The notes under the pieces are model-generated. The model made no database searches. It worked only from the letters and a program-made list of their open reading frames with translations, and was not told the DNA's origin. From Rahnella rivi (GTDB lineage: Bacteria > Pseudomonadota > Gammaproteobacteria > Enterobacterales > Enterobacteriaceae): a stretch of DNA of 33,182 nucleotides. The stretch spans positions 1-33,182 of the forward strand of contig NZ_JAFMOX010000035.1 in the NCBI RefSeq assembly GCF_019049655.1, in the 5' to 3' direction. How positions within the stretch are numbered: the first letter of the stretch is position 1; the number at the start of each line of letters is the position of its first letter. The translations under genes were made by a program, and so were the position numbers. Below are positions 16,887 through 25,489 of the stretch, one piece after another.

Positions 16887-17576
16887 ATGTTAACCCGAGA
16901 TTTTCTGCGTAACGCAGATTGTAAGACAGCATTCGGCAGCATCGACGAATCGATGTTATTAACCTCCGAACAACGCGCCGCCTCACTCGATTGCACGCTG
17001 GCGAGACGCCCTGACAACAGTCCTGTGTGGATTTTTGGTTATGGCTCGCTGATGTGGAACCCGGTCTTCGACTCGGAAGAGGCACGGCCTGCCACTCTGC
17101 ACGGTTATCATCGTGCTTTCTGTTTACGCCTGACGGCAGGGCGCGGCACCCACGCGCAGCCGGGACGTATGCTGGCGCTGCGTGACGGCGGCCAGACGAC
17201 CGGCCTGGCATTCCGCCTGCCGGAAGATAAGCTGCACGAGGAGCTGGAGCTGCTGTGGAAGCGTGAAATGCTCACCGGCTGTTACCGCCCGACCTGGTGC
17301 GAACTGGCGCTCGATGACGGGCGCATCGTCACTGCGCTGGTGTTTATTATGGATCCCTCGCACCCTCAGTACGAAGCGGACACCGATTATCAGATCATTG
17401 CGCCGCTGATCGCCAGGGCGAGTGGCCCGTTGGGCACCAACGCGCAGTACCTGTTTGCCCTTGAAAAAGAGCTTGAGAGTTACGGTATGCGCGATGACTG
17501 CATGAGTGAACTGGTGAAGCAGGTGCGTATGCTGCTGGCGGTTTCTCCCGGCTTCGATGTGCCCGGCCTGAGCTGA
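16887..17576 (+). CDS. chaC: Glutathione-specific gamma-glutamylcyclotransferase ChaC
   Basis: Cytoplasmic enzyme that cleaves glutathione to 5-oxoproline and Cys-Gly. It has 229 residues (E. coli 231), and the N-terminus MLTRDFLRNADCKTAFG is nearly the E. coli sequence. The substrate-binding GYGSLMWNP loop is near residue 51. The probable catalytic Glu is Glu127 in LLWKREM by motif position. GGAGG lies six bases upstream of ATG 16887; an overlapping ATG four bases earlier opens only a nine-codon frame. In E. coli chaC is in a chaABC operon; here it is divergent from chaA and has its own terminator. Confidence 0.94.
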   Translation: MLTRDFLRNADCKTAFGSIDESMLLTSEQRAASLDCTLARRPDNSPVWIFGYGSLMWNPVFDSEEARPATLHGYHRAFCLRLTAGRGTHAQPGRMLALRDGGQTTGLAFRLPEDKLHEELELLWKREMLTGCYRPTWCELALDDGRIVTALVFIMDPSHPQYEADTDYQIIAPLIARASGPLGTNAQYLFALEKELESYGMRDDCMSELVKQVRMLLAVSPGFDVPGLS

Positions 17577-17595
17577 CGCTGTTGTTTACGTTTTG

Positions 17596-17632
17596 CAGGC
17601 TGCGTGATGTCCATACGCAGTCTGTTTTCCTT
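17596..17632 (+). terminator. chaC terminator
   Basis: CAGGCTGCGT pairs with ACGCAGTCTG (one G-T pair) around a nine-base loop, followed by TTTTCCTT, 20 bases after the chaC stop codon. Confidence 0.8.
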
Positions 17633-17754
17633 CCGCATTATTTATTCCCCTGATTTCAGTGAATTACCCGCCAGTCGAATAATAAAATTCCTAACCCACA
17701 ATAAATAACCTTTTTAACATCCTGTTTACCCTGATGTTATTACACCGAAGTCGG

Positions 17755-17782
17755 TTGCAATTAGAGTCCCGATCAGCATAAT
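17755..17782 (+). promoter_or_regulatory. Promoter candidate for the TonB-dependent receptor
   Basis: TTGCAA (17755-17760), a 16-bp spacer and CATAAT (17777-17782). A Fur box follows immediately downstream. Confidence 0.5.
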
Positions 17783-17794
17783 TCAAATCGTTTT

Positions 17795-17813
17795 GATAAT
17801 TATTACTATTACC
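17795..17813 (+). promoter_or_regulatory. Fur box upstream of the siderophore receptor
   Basis: GATAATTATTACTATTACC matches the 19-bp Fur consensus at 14 of 19 positions. It lies 25 bp before the start codon and just after the promoter, a position suited to iron repression. Confidence 0.7.
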
Positions 17814-17837
17814 ATTTGAACTTTTCAGGGAACTCTC

Positions 17838-20078
17838 ATGCATACTGAAAGTGAAATTTTTCACTCTTCTGTTTCACCGTGTACGCCTGTTTTTAAACGC
17901 AAAATGTTACCCGCCGTCATTTCTGCTGCGCTGGGAATGCTGACGCTGCCTGCCTTCGCGGCTCCTGCGACCGCACCGGCGAAAGAGGGTGACACCATCA
18001 CCATCAGTGCTGCACCGCAAACTTTCACACCGGGCGGCAATGACACTGTGCCTGCTTACCTCGACGGGCAGATCGCCAACGGCGGGCGTCTGGGGATCCT
18101 CGGCGAGCAGGACGCCATGAATGTGCCGTTTAACGTGGTGAGCTTTACCGACAAGCTGATTCAGGATCAGCAGAGCCGCACGCTGGGCGATGTGCTGAAT
18201 AACGATGCTGCGGTGCAAACCGGCTACGGTTATGGCAATTATTCAGAAACGTTTGTCATCCGTGGTTTTGAACTCTCCGGCGATGATATTTCGTATGGCG
18301 GCTTGTACGGCGTACTGCCACGCCAGATCTTGCCCATGGAATTTGCCGATCGCGTGGAACTGCTCAAAGGCTCCAGCGCCTTCCTCAACGGCGTACCTCC
18401 GGGCGGTACCGGCGTGGGCGGGAACGTCAACATTGAACCAAAACGCGCCACGGATACCGCAATTAACCGCGTATCGGTCGATTACACGTCGTCTTCCCAG
18501 GTGGGCGGCGCAGTGGATGTTGGCCGCCGTTTTGGTGATAACAACCAGTGGGGCGTGCGGGTTAATGCCGTTCATCGCGAAGGAGAAAGCGCGATCGATG
18601 ATGAAAAACGTCGTCTGACGCTTGGCTCTCTCGGGCTGGACTACCGCGGCGACCGCTTTCGTTCCTCACTGGATTTCGGCATGAGCAAAACCAGTGTCCA
18701 CGGCGGGCGTCCGGTGGTGTATCTCGGCAAAGCCACTAAAATCCCTGACATGCCTTCTGCCAGCGGCAATTACGGCCAGCAATATGCCTCGACCGATATG
18801 GAAAACGAATTCGGCATGCTGAAAGGCGAGTATGACGTGGCCGATAACTGGACTGTCTACGCGGCAGCAGGCGCCAACCATACGCACGAATTTGGTAAAT
18901 ACAGTTCGCCGACGTTGCAGGACAACGACGGCAACGCCACCATGAGCCGCATGACGGTACCCTATTTTGCCGACAGCTTATCTTCACAGGCTGGCGTTCG
19001 CGGTAAGTTCGACACCGGATTCGTCAACCACAGCGTGAACCTCGGTGTCTCGACGCTGTATCGCAAATACAAAACTGCCTACACCATGACGGCGGCATCG
19101 ATCAGGACCAACATTTACGACCCCGTTGATTACAGTGAACCGCTGACCAACTTGTACAAAGGCGGCGACATGAGCGATCCGCTGGTGCGTAACCGCACCC
19201 GGACCTACGGCGTTTCGTTGTCTGACACAATGTCCGTGCTCGACGATCGTCTGCAGTTCATTGCCGGTTTACGCCGCCAGAACGTAGTGGTGAAAAACTA
19301 CAATTACGACGGATCGGAAAATACGTCATTTGACGAAATGAAAGTGACGCCAGCCTTCGGTCTGGTGGTCAAGCCGTGGGAACACTACTCCTTCTACGCC
19401 AACCACATCGAAGCCTTACAGGCGGGCGAAACCGCAGGCACCACCTATAACGGCAGCATCGTCTCCAACGGCGGGCAGGTGAGCGGTATCGAAACGTCGA
19501 AACAAAACGAAGTGGGTGTTAAAGCCGATTTTGGTCGCGTGGCGGGTTCACTGGCGCTGTATGAAATCAAAAAACCGATTGGCATGTACCGCGCAACCGG
19601 CGAGGGTTACACCTACGGCAACTACGGTGAAGTACGAAACCGTGGGGTCGAGCTGAACGTCTTTGGCGAGCCGGTGCTGGGTGTGCGCGTCAACAGCAGC
19701 GTGACCTGGATGAACCCGGAAATGACCAAAACGCAGGGCGGCACCTATGATGGAAACGATGCCGTCGGTGTGCCGCGTTATCAGTGGGTGGTGGGCGGCG
19801 AGTGGGATATTCCCGGCGGCAGCGGCGTGACCGCGACCGGTAAAGTGATCCGTTCTGGTTCGCAGTATGCGGACGAAGCCAACAAACTGAAAGTGGATGG
19901 CTGGACGCGTCTTGATCTCGGCGTGCGCTATGCCATGCCTGTCGGGCAGAGCACGCTGACCTGGCGCGCCAATCTGGAAAACGTCACCAACGAGAAGTAT
20001 TGGGCCTCTGCCACCGGCGGTTATCTGACGCAGGGCGATCCGCGCGAATTCAAGCTTTCCGCAACCTACGACTTCTGA
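17838..20078 (+). CDS. TonB-dependent siderophore receptor
   Basis: Outer-membrane ferric-siderophore receptor of 746 residues. A long signal sequence has its basic end at FKRK and cleavage near LPAFA-APA (residue 41). A TonB-box-like DTITISA follows at residues 52-58. The plug domain covers about residues 90-200 (VVSFTDKLIQDQQ, NYSETFVIRGFE, RVELLKGSSAFL). A 22-strand barrel fills the rest and ends in the typical aromatic terminus ATYDF, with the late ENVTNEKYW segment of this family. AGGGA lies seven bases upstream. The ligand cannot be read from sequence; hydroxamate-type receptors such as FcuA are the nearest I can recall, at low certainty. The preceding Fur box implies iron repression. 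Confidence 0.88.
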   Translation: MHTESEIFHSSVSPCTPVFKRKMLPAVISAALGMLTLPAFAAPATAPAKEGDTITISAAPQTFTPGGNDTVPAYLDGQIANGGRLGILGEQDAMNVPFNVVSFTDKLIQDQQSRTLGDVLNNDAAVQTGYGYGNYSETFVIRGFELSGDDISYGGLYGVLPRQILPMEFADRVELLKGSSAFLNGVPPGGTGVGGNVNIEPKRATDTAINRVSVDYTSSSQVGGAVDVGRRFGDNNQWGVRVNAVHREGESAIDDEKRRLTLGSLGLDYRGDRFRSSLDFGMSKTSVHGGRPVVYLGKATKIPDMPSASGNYGQQYASTDMENEFGMLKGEYDVADNWTVYAAAGANHTHEFGKYSSPTLQDNDGNATMSRMTVPYFADSLSSQAGVRGKFDTGFVNHSVNLGVSTLYRKYKTAYTMTAASIRTNIYDPVDYSEPLTNLYKGGDMSDPLVRNRTRTYGVSLSDTMSVLDDRLQFIAGLRRQNVVVKNYNYDGSENTSFDEMKVTPAFGLVVKPWEHYSFYANHIEALQAGETAGTTYNGSIVSNGGQVSGIETSKQNEVGVKADFGRVAGSLALYEIKKPIGMYRATGEGYTYGNYGEVRNRGVELNVFGEPVLGVRVNSSVTWMNPEMTKTQGGTYDGNDAVGVPRYQWVVGGEWDIPGGSGVTATGKVIRSGSQYADEANKLKVDGWTRLDLGVRYAMPVGQSTLTWRANLENVTNEKYWASATGGYLTQGDPREFKLSATYDF

Positions 20079-20087
20079 TTTTGAGCC

Positions 20088-20122
20088 ACTCCCTTTCCCA
20101 CACGGGGAAAGGGAGTATTTCT
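20088..20122 (+). terminator. Terminator after the TonB-dependent receptor
   Basis: A 12-bp perfect stem ACTCCCTTTCCC / GGGAAAGGGAGT with a five-base loop is followed by ATTTCT, nine bases after the stop codon. It separates the receptor from the ABC operon. Confidence 0.85.
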
Positions 20123-20169
20123 CCCACTTTTGTACAGTAACAATTCCCTGCCAGCCCGCATTCCGTCGC

Positions 20170-20276
20170 TTTAATAACCAATCAGATAACGTTATGCAAA
20201 ATTCGCATAACGATAGTATTTATCAGACTTTCTGGGGAGTTGAAGAAACTTTACACTCCGTGTATTGGTTATTAAA
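20170..20276. promoter_or_regulatory. Nested perfect inverted repeats in the ABC operon control region
   Basis: An outer 13-bp perfect inverted repeat (TTTAATAACCAAT at 20170-20182, ATTGGTTATTAAA at 20264-20276) encloses an inner one (CGTTATGC at 20190-20197, GCATAACG at 20205-20212, 7-bp spacer). The inner dyad fits a LysR-type T-N11-A operator. The outer right arm overlaps the promoter candidate. Confidence 0.65.
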
Positions 20277-20277
20277 T
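20250..20277 (+). promoter_or_regulatory. Promoter candidate for the ABC transporter operon
   Basis: TTTACA (20250-20255), a 16-bp spacer and TTAAAT (20272-20277). Transcription would start near 20284, about 30 bases before the first gene. Confidence 0.45.
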
Positions 20278-20312
20278 AAGAGCAATTTCGCTACTTTGGA
20301 GAGTCTGTCTTG

Positions 20313-21881
20313 ATGAAAGCTTTATTACCGTCCGTCCTGTTTACGGCTATTGCGGCTACTTTCTCTGTTCAGGCAGCCACACCGCCGGACACACTGGTGA
20401 TCGCTCAGTCCATTGATGATACCTCCAGCTTCGACCCGGCTCAGGGTTTTGAGCTGACGACGGTGCAGGCTTTCAACAACATTTATCAGCGTCTGGTGCA
20501 GTCTGACCCGACCAATCCGATTGATTTAAAACCGACGCTGGCGACCTCCTGGGAAGCGGCAAAAGATAACCGCAGCCTGACGTTCACGCTGTCACCGAAA
20601 GCGACCTTTGCCAGTGGCAACCCGCTGACCGCCGATGACGTCATTTTCTCTTTGTCCCGCGTGGTGAAACTGAATCTTGAGCCGTCATTTATCCTGACGC
20701 AGCTGGGCTGGAACGACAAAAACGTCGATACCTTCCTGACCAAAATCGACGATCAGCACGTAAAAATCAGCTGGACCGCCGACGTCAGCCCGTCTTTCGT
20801 GCTGAGCCTGTTGTCTGCGCCGGTGTCTTCCATCGTGGACAGCAAACTGGTGAAAACCAATGCCGCAGGGGATGATCTGGGCCACCAGTGGCTGAGCAAC
20901 CATTCCGCCGGTTCCGGTCCGTACCAGATCCGCAATTATATCCCGCATGAAGTGGTGATTCTGGCAGCTAACCCGACGTCGCCTGAAGGCGCGCCGAAGC
21001 TGAAAACCATTCTGATCAAAAACGTGCCTGATCCTGCGGCCCGCCGTCTGCTGATTGAGCAGGGCGATGCCGATATGGCGCGTAACCTCGGTTCAGACCA
21101 GATGGCCGCGCTCGAAGGGAAGAAAGGGGTGAAACCGCTGGCTATCCCTTACGCCTCGTTGTATTTCATGCAGTTCAACGCCAAAGCCTCCCCGGCGCTG
21201 GGCAACCCGGCCTTCTGGGAAGCGGCGCGTTATTTGTTCGACTACAACCACATCGCCCACGACCTGATGAAAAATCAGTTCCAGGTGCATCAGTCATTCC
21301 TGCCTGAAGGTTACCTCGGCGCCGTAAACGACACGCCATACACCTATGATCCGGCGAAGGCCAAAGCGATTCTGGCGAAGGCCGGTCTGACTAACGTCAG
21401 CTTCACGCTTTCCACCTCTAATCAGCCGCCGTATCTCGACATTGCCCAGGCGTTGCAGGCCAGCTTCGCGCAGGGTGGCGTGACCGTGAAACTGGATCCG
21501 GGTCTGAGTCAGCAGATTTCCACCAAAGTGAAGTCACATGATTACGACGCGTACATGTCTTCATGGGGCCCGGATTACTTTGACCCGAACACCAACGCCT
21601 CGGCGTTTGCCTTCAACCCGGAAGACGGCAGCAAAACGCTGGCATGGCGCGCAAACTGGTCAATTCCAGCGCTGAACAAACTGACGCTGGCTGCTATCGC
21701 GGAACCGGATCAGGCCAAACGCGTGGCGGATTACCGTCAGCTGCAACTGGAAGTGCAGAAGAACTCACCGTTCGTCATCGGCCTGCAAGCCAAAAGCCTG
21801 ATTGCTGTGCGTGACAACATCAAAGGGTACGTGCAGGGCATCAACCCTGACATGGTCTTCTACAGCAAGGTCACCAAGTAA
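20313..21881 (+). CDS. ABC transporter periplasmic binding protein, SBP family 5 (first copy)
   Basis: Periplasmic solute-binding protein of the peptide/nickel/opine family (SBP_bac_5), 522 residues. The signal peptide ends near FSVQA-ATPPD. Family hallmarks are DDVIFSLSRVVKL (near 108), AGSGPYQIRNY (near 203), the repeated NPAFWEAARYLFDYNHIA region and SSWGPDYFDPNTNASAFAFN (near 410). ATG 20313 is the more ordinary start, but TTG at 20310 sits at better spacing (8 versus 11) from GGAG, so the start is uncertain by one codon. Its stop codon overlaps the next ATG (TAATG). First gene of a five-gene operon. The substrate is unknown. Confidence 0.88.
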   Translation: MKALLPSVLFTAIAATFSVQAATPPDTLVIAQSIDDTSSFDPAQGFELTTVQAFNNIYQRLVQSDPTNPIDLKPTLATSWEAAKDNRSLTFTLSPKATFASGNPLTADDVIFSLSRVVKLNLEPSFILTQLGWNDKNVDTFLTKIDDQHVKISWTADVSPSFVLSLLSAPVSSIVDSKLVKTNAAGDDLGHQWLSNHSAGSGPYQIRNYIPHEVVILAANPTSPEGAPKLKTILIKNVPDPAARRLLIEQGDADMARNLGSDQMAALEGKKGVKPLAIPYASLYFMQFNAKASPALGNPAFWEAARYLFDYNHIAHDLMKNQFQVHQSFLPEGYLGAVNDTPYTYDPAKAKAILAKAGLTNVSFTLSTSNQPPYLDIAQALQASFAQGGVTVKLDPGLSQQISTKVKSHDYDAYMSSWGPDYFDPNTNASAFAFNPEDGSKTLAWRANWSIPALNKLTLAAIAEPDQAKRVADYRQLQLEVQKNSPFVIGLQAKSLIAVRDNIKGYVQGINPDMVFYSKVTK

Positions 21882-22933
21882 TGACAGACAGTTCAACACC
21901 CGCCGGATTCGTCCGGCAGGGTTGGCGCTGGTCAGGCCGTCTGCTGACCGGCGTGATTTCGCTGGCGCTGACGTTGCTCGGCCTGCTGGCGTTCACCTTT
22001 ACGCTTTCCCATCTCGCGCCGATTGACCCGACGTTGCAGGTTGCAGGCGATCACGCCAGCGAAGCCACCTATGCCCAGGTGCGTCGCGATTTAGGGCTTG
22101 ATCAGTCGGTGCCGGTGCAGTTCGCCCGATATCTCGATCATCTGGCGCATGGCGATATGGGGATTTCCCGCATCACCGCGCAGCCGGTTGCCAGCGATCT
22201 GATGCGCACCTTCCCGGCAACGGTGGAACTGGCGACCTGCGCCATTCTGCTCGGCGGGAGTTTTGGCATTCTGCTGGCATTACTGGCGGTGTGGAAGCCG
22301 GGAAGCTGGCTGGATAACGTGGCGCGACTGGTGTCGCTGCTCGGCTATTCCGTACCGATTTTCTGGCTGAGCCTGCTCGGCCTGTTGCTGTTTTACGCCG
22401 TGCTGCACTGGGCTGGCGGGCCGGGGCGTCTTGACGATGTCTATATGTACACCATGACGCCGCGTACCGGTTTTGTGCTGATCGATACCTGGCTTTCCGG
22501 CGACCGCGACATGTTCTACAACGCCATCAGCCATTTATGGTTGCCGGTGACGGTGCTGGCGATGTTGTCGATGGCCGGGATTACCCGTCTGCTGCGTGCC
22601 TCGATGCTCGGTGAAATGAACAAAGAGTATGTGATTCTGGCGCGGTCGAAAGGCGCGGGCAGGGTGCGCGTGCTGCTGTGCCATGTGTTTCCCAACGTGC
22701 TGGGGACGCTGATTACCGTACTGACGCTTTCCTACGCCAGCCTGCTGGAAGGTGCGGTTCTGACCGAAACGGTGTTTGCCTGGCCGGGCGTCGGACGTTA
22801 TCTGACCACGGCACTGTTCGCCGCCGATACCCCGGCAATTCTTGGCGCTACGCTGCTGATCGGCACCTGTTTCGTGCTGCTTAATGCGCTGGCTGACGCC
22901 CTTACTTATCTGCTCGATCCGCGAACCCGGTAG
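21881..22933 (+). CDS. ABC transporter permease, DppB type
   Basis: Inner-membrane permease of 350 residues from the binding-protein-dependent transport family. It has an N-terminal helix, a periplasmic region (LAPIDPTLQVAGDHAS, DLGLDQSVPVQFARYL, typical of DppB/OppB proteins) and five further helices. The coupling (EAA) loop is YVILARSKGAGRVRVLLCHVFPN near residue 250, and the C-terminal region has VLTETVFAWPGVGRYL. It starts on the ATG overlapping the stop codon of the binding-protein gene, so translation is probably coupled. Confidence 0.9.
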   Translation: MTDSSTPAGFVRQGWRWSGRLLTGVISLALTLLGLLAFTFTLSHLAPIDPTLQVAGDHASEATYAQVRRDLGLDQSVPVQFARYLDHLAHGDMGISRITAQPVASDLMRTFPATVELATCAILLGGSFGILLALLAVWKPGSWLDNVARLVSLLGYSVPIFWLSLLGLLLFYAVLHWAGGPGRLDDVYMYTMTPRTGFVLIDTWLSGDRDMFYNAISHLWLPVTVLAMLSMAGITRLLRASMLGEMNKEYVILARSKGAGRVRVLLCHVFPNVLGTLITVLTLSYASLLEGAVLTETVFAWPGVGRYLTTALFAADTPAILGATLLIGTCFVLLNALADALTYLLDPRTR

Positions 22934-22942
22934 TGGCTGCTT

Positions 22943-23821
22943 ATGACACAAATGATCCCCGAACAACCGACGCAGGTTGAGGCTGAGGCCGACACGCCTG
23001 TCTGGAAACCCGCGCGGCGCATTACCACACTTTCCATCGGCACGGTGCTGGTGGTGATTCTGGTGCTGACCGCGCTGCTGGCCCCCTGGCTTGCACCCTT
23101 TGACCCGAATATTCAGCACATCGAACTGCGCCTGCTGCCGCCTTCGCACGCCCACTGGCTGGGCACCGACGGTTTTGGCCGCGATCTGCTTTCGCGCGTG
23201 GTGTACGGCGCGCGTCCGACACTGCTGCTGGTTTCGCTGATCCTGTTGCTGACCATTCCGGTCGGTCTGCTGATCGGCATCAGTGCCGGTTACATCGGTG
23301 GCTGGTTTGAGCGCATTGTGATGCGCCTGACCGATATCGTGATGTCACTGCCGAGTCTGGTGATGGCGCTGGCGCTGGTCGCCATCCTCGGCCCCGGCCT
23401 GATGAACGGTGCGCTGGCGCTGGCATTTACCAGCTGGCCGCCGTTTGCGCGTCAGGCGCGGGCGGAAACGCTGGCGCTGCGCCGCAGTGATTATCTGGCT
23501 GCCGCGCGCATGCAGGGCATTGGCGGCTTCCGTCTGATGTTCGGCCATATTCTGCCGTTGTGCCTGCCAAGCGCGGTGGTGCGTGCGGCACTCAGTCTGG
23601 GCGGCATCATTCTGGCGTCTGCCGGTCTGGGTTTCCTCGGCATGGGGATTCAGCCGCCGACCGCCGAATGGGGCTCGATGGTGGCTGAGGGCAGTAAAGT
23701 GATTTTCGATCAGTGGTGGGTCGCCGCTGCACCGGGCGGGGCAATTCTGTTTGCCAGCCTGGCTTTCAACCTGCTGGGCGATGGCCTGCGTGACAAAATG
23801 GATCCACGACATGGCAACTGA
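22943..23821 (+). CDS. ABC transporter permease, DppC type
   Basis: Second permease subunit, 292 residues. It shows the DppC/OppC N-terminal segment (HWLGTDGFGRDLLSRVVYG near residue 70), the EAA loop DYLAAARMQGIGGFRLMFGHILP near 190, and the terminal AFNLLGDGLRDKMDPR. It begins nine bases after the DppB-like gene with only a weak ribosome-binding site, suggesting coupled translation. It pairs with the preceding permease to form the channel. Confidence 0.9.
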   Translation: MTQMIPEQPTQVEAEADTPVWKPARRITTLSIGTVLVVILVLTALLAPWLAPFDPNIQHIELRLLPPSHAHWLGTDGFGRDLLSRVVYGARPTLLLVSLILLLTIPVGLLIGISAGYIGGWFERIVMRLTDIVMSLPSLVMALALVAILGPGLMNGALALAFTSWPPFARQARAETLALRRSDYLAAARMQGIGGFRLMFGHILPLCLPSAVVRAALSLGGIILASAGLGFLGMGIQPPTAEWGSMVAEGSKVIFDQWWVAAAPGGAILFASLAFNLLGDGLRDKMDPRHGN

Positions 23822-24716
23822 TGCGCTCTCTCTTCATCAAAAACACAATCATGCCAAAACGCTGCAAAATGACCGGCTGATTGCCAGGGATATGACCATC
23901 TGGCTGCCGGGCGAACGTCCGGTAGAGCTGGTGAAATCGCTGTCCCTGAACGTCGGGCAGGAGCGTGTGGCGCTGGTCGGGGAATCCGGTTCCGGTAAAT
24001 CCCTCACCGCCCGCGCGCTGATGGGCCTGCTGCCACACCCTTGTCAGATGCGCGCAACGCAGCTGACGCTGGGCGATAACGATCTGACCACGCTGAAAGA
24101 GCGCGAGTGGAGCCGTTTGCGCGGTAACCGCGTCTCGATGGTGATGCAGGATCCCAAACATGCGCTGAACCCGACGCAAAAAATCGGCAAGCAGGTGGAA
24201 GAACCGCTGCGCCTGCATACCCGTCTCGGGCGCAAAGAGCGCCAGGAAAAAGTGACGGATATGCTCAGCGCCGTCGGCCTGCCGAATCCGGCATTTCTGC
24301 AACAGCAATATCCGCATCAGCTTTCCGGCGGCATGGGGCAACGTGTGATGCTGGCGATTGCGCTGATCAACGATCCGCAATGGCTGATCGCTGATGAACC
24401 GACGTCGGCACTGGATTTTGATATGCGTGAACAGGTGCTGGGGCTTATCGAGCGTTTAGTCGAGCAACGTAACATGGGGCTGATTCTGATCAGCCATGAT
24501 TTACAACAGGTGGCGCACTACTGTGAGCGCGTGCTGGTGATGTACAAAGGCGAACTGCTGGACGAACTTGCGGCGGACCAGCTGGCGCACGCCACGCATC
24601 CGTACACGCAGACGCTCTGGTCGTGTCGTCCGAGTAAGTTTACTCACGGCGAACGTCTGCCGGTATTGGATCGCGAGCTTCTGGCGTCGCTGAAAAAGGA
24701 GCCTCGCCATGAGTGA
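23811..24716 (+). CDS. ABC transporter ATPase, DppD type
   Basis: Cytoplasmic ATPase of 301 residues. Walker A GESGSGKS is at residues 57-64, the signature LSGGMGQRVM near 172-181 and Walker B LIADEPTSALD near 193-203, followed by ISHD. An ATHPYTQTLW segment near 262 marks the start of the family's C-terminal oligopeptide domain. I chose ATG 23811 (overlapping the permease gene by 11 bases), because the frame open further upstream lies inside the permease gene; GGA lies about eight bases before this ATG. Confidence 0.9.
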   Translation: MATDALSLHQKHNHAKTLQNDRLIARDMTIWLPGERPVELVKSLSLNVGQERVALVGESGSGKSLTARALMGLLPHPCQMRATQLTLGDNDLTTLKEREWSRLRGNRVSMVMQDPKHALNPTQKIGKQVEEPLRLHTRLGRKERQEKVTDMLSAVGLPNPAFLQQQYPHQLSGGMGQRVMLAIALINDPQWLIADEPTSALDFDMREQVLGLIERLVEQRNMGLILISHDLQQVAHYCERVLVMYKGELLDELAADQLAHATHPYTQTLWSCRPSKFTHGERLPVLDRELLASLKKEPRHE

Positions 24717-25386
24717 AGCTATCGCTGAACTGCAACAGTTAAGCGTTTCCCACCGTATGGGGCATGAAGTGCGCACCGTGGTGCATAACGTCAATCTGAC
24801 CATCAACAAGGGCGAATGCTTCGGTCTGGTGGGGCCGTCCGGTTGCGGTAAATCGTCGCTGCTGTGGGTGCTGGCGGGTCTGAACGGCCAGTGGGACGGC
24901 AGCCTGACGCTGCTCGGGCAGCAGGTCAAACCCGGCAAACCGTTTACCGGCAGCCTGCGTCGCGACGTGCAGATGGTCTTTCAGGATCCGTATGCCTCGC
25001 TGCATCCGAAACATAAACTGCTGCGCACGCTGGCAGAGCCACTGAAAATCATCAAAGAGCAGGACATTGAGCAAAAAATTGCCGAAGGTTTCCGGCAGGT
25101 CGGGCTGGATCCGGCGCTGATGAAACGCTATCCGCATCAGCTCTCTGGCGGACAGCGTCAGCGCGTCGCGATTGTGCGTGCTTTATTGCTCAAACCGAAA
25201 CTGCTGCTGCTTGATGAACCGACCTCCGCCCTGGATATGTCGGTGCAGGCAGAAATCCTCAACCTGCTCAACGATTTAAAATCCGCAGGGGATCTGACCA
25301 TGTTGCTGGTCAGCCATGATGCCGACGTGATTGATCATATGTGTGATCGTGCGGTGCATATGGCCAAGGGATATGTTTTGAGCTAA
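24709..25386 (+). CDS. ABC transporter ATPase, DppF type, short
   Basis: Second ATPase, 225 residues. Walker A GPSGCGKS is at residues 42-49, with signature LSGGQRQRVAI and Walker B LLLLDEPTSALDM. It ends soon after the H-loop (LLVSHDADV), so it lacks the C-terminal oligopeptide/HPY domain found in typical DppF (about 330 residues). This may be a natural short form. It overlaps the preceding gene by eight bases and has a strong AAGGAG seven bases upstream. Confidence 0.9.
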   Translation: MSEAIAELQQLSVSHRMGHEVRTVVHNVNLTINKGECFGLVGPSGCGKSSLLWVLAGLNGQWDGSLTLLGQQVKPGKPFTGSLRRDVQMVFQDPYASLHPKHKLLRTLAEPLKIIKEQDIEQKIAEGFRQVGLDPALMKRYPHQLSGGQRQRVAIVRALLLKPKLLLLDEPTSALDMSVQAEILNLLNDLKSAGDLTMLLVSHDADVIDHMCDRAVHMAKGYVLS

Positions 25387-25489
25387 ATCTAATTTATTAA
25401 ATAACAAAGCTTTTTTTGATGGTTCTTGCTCTGAGGTTGCCCGTCTACACTCGAAAAAAATGTCTTTTCATCTGTGGAGATCGACCTTA

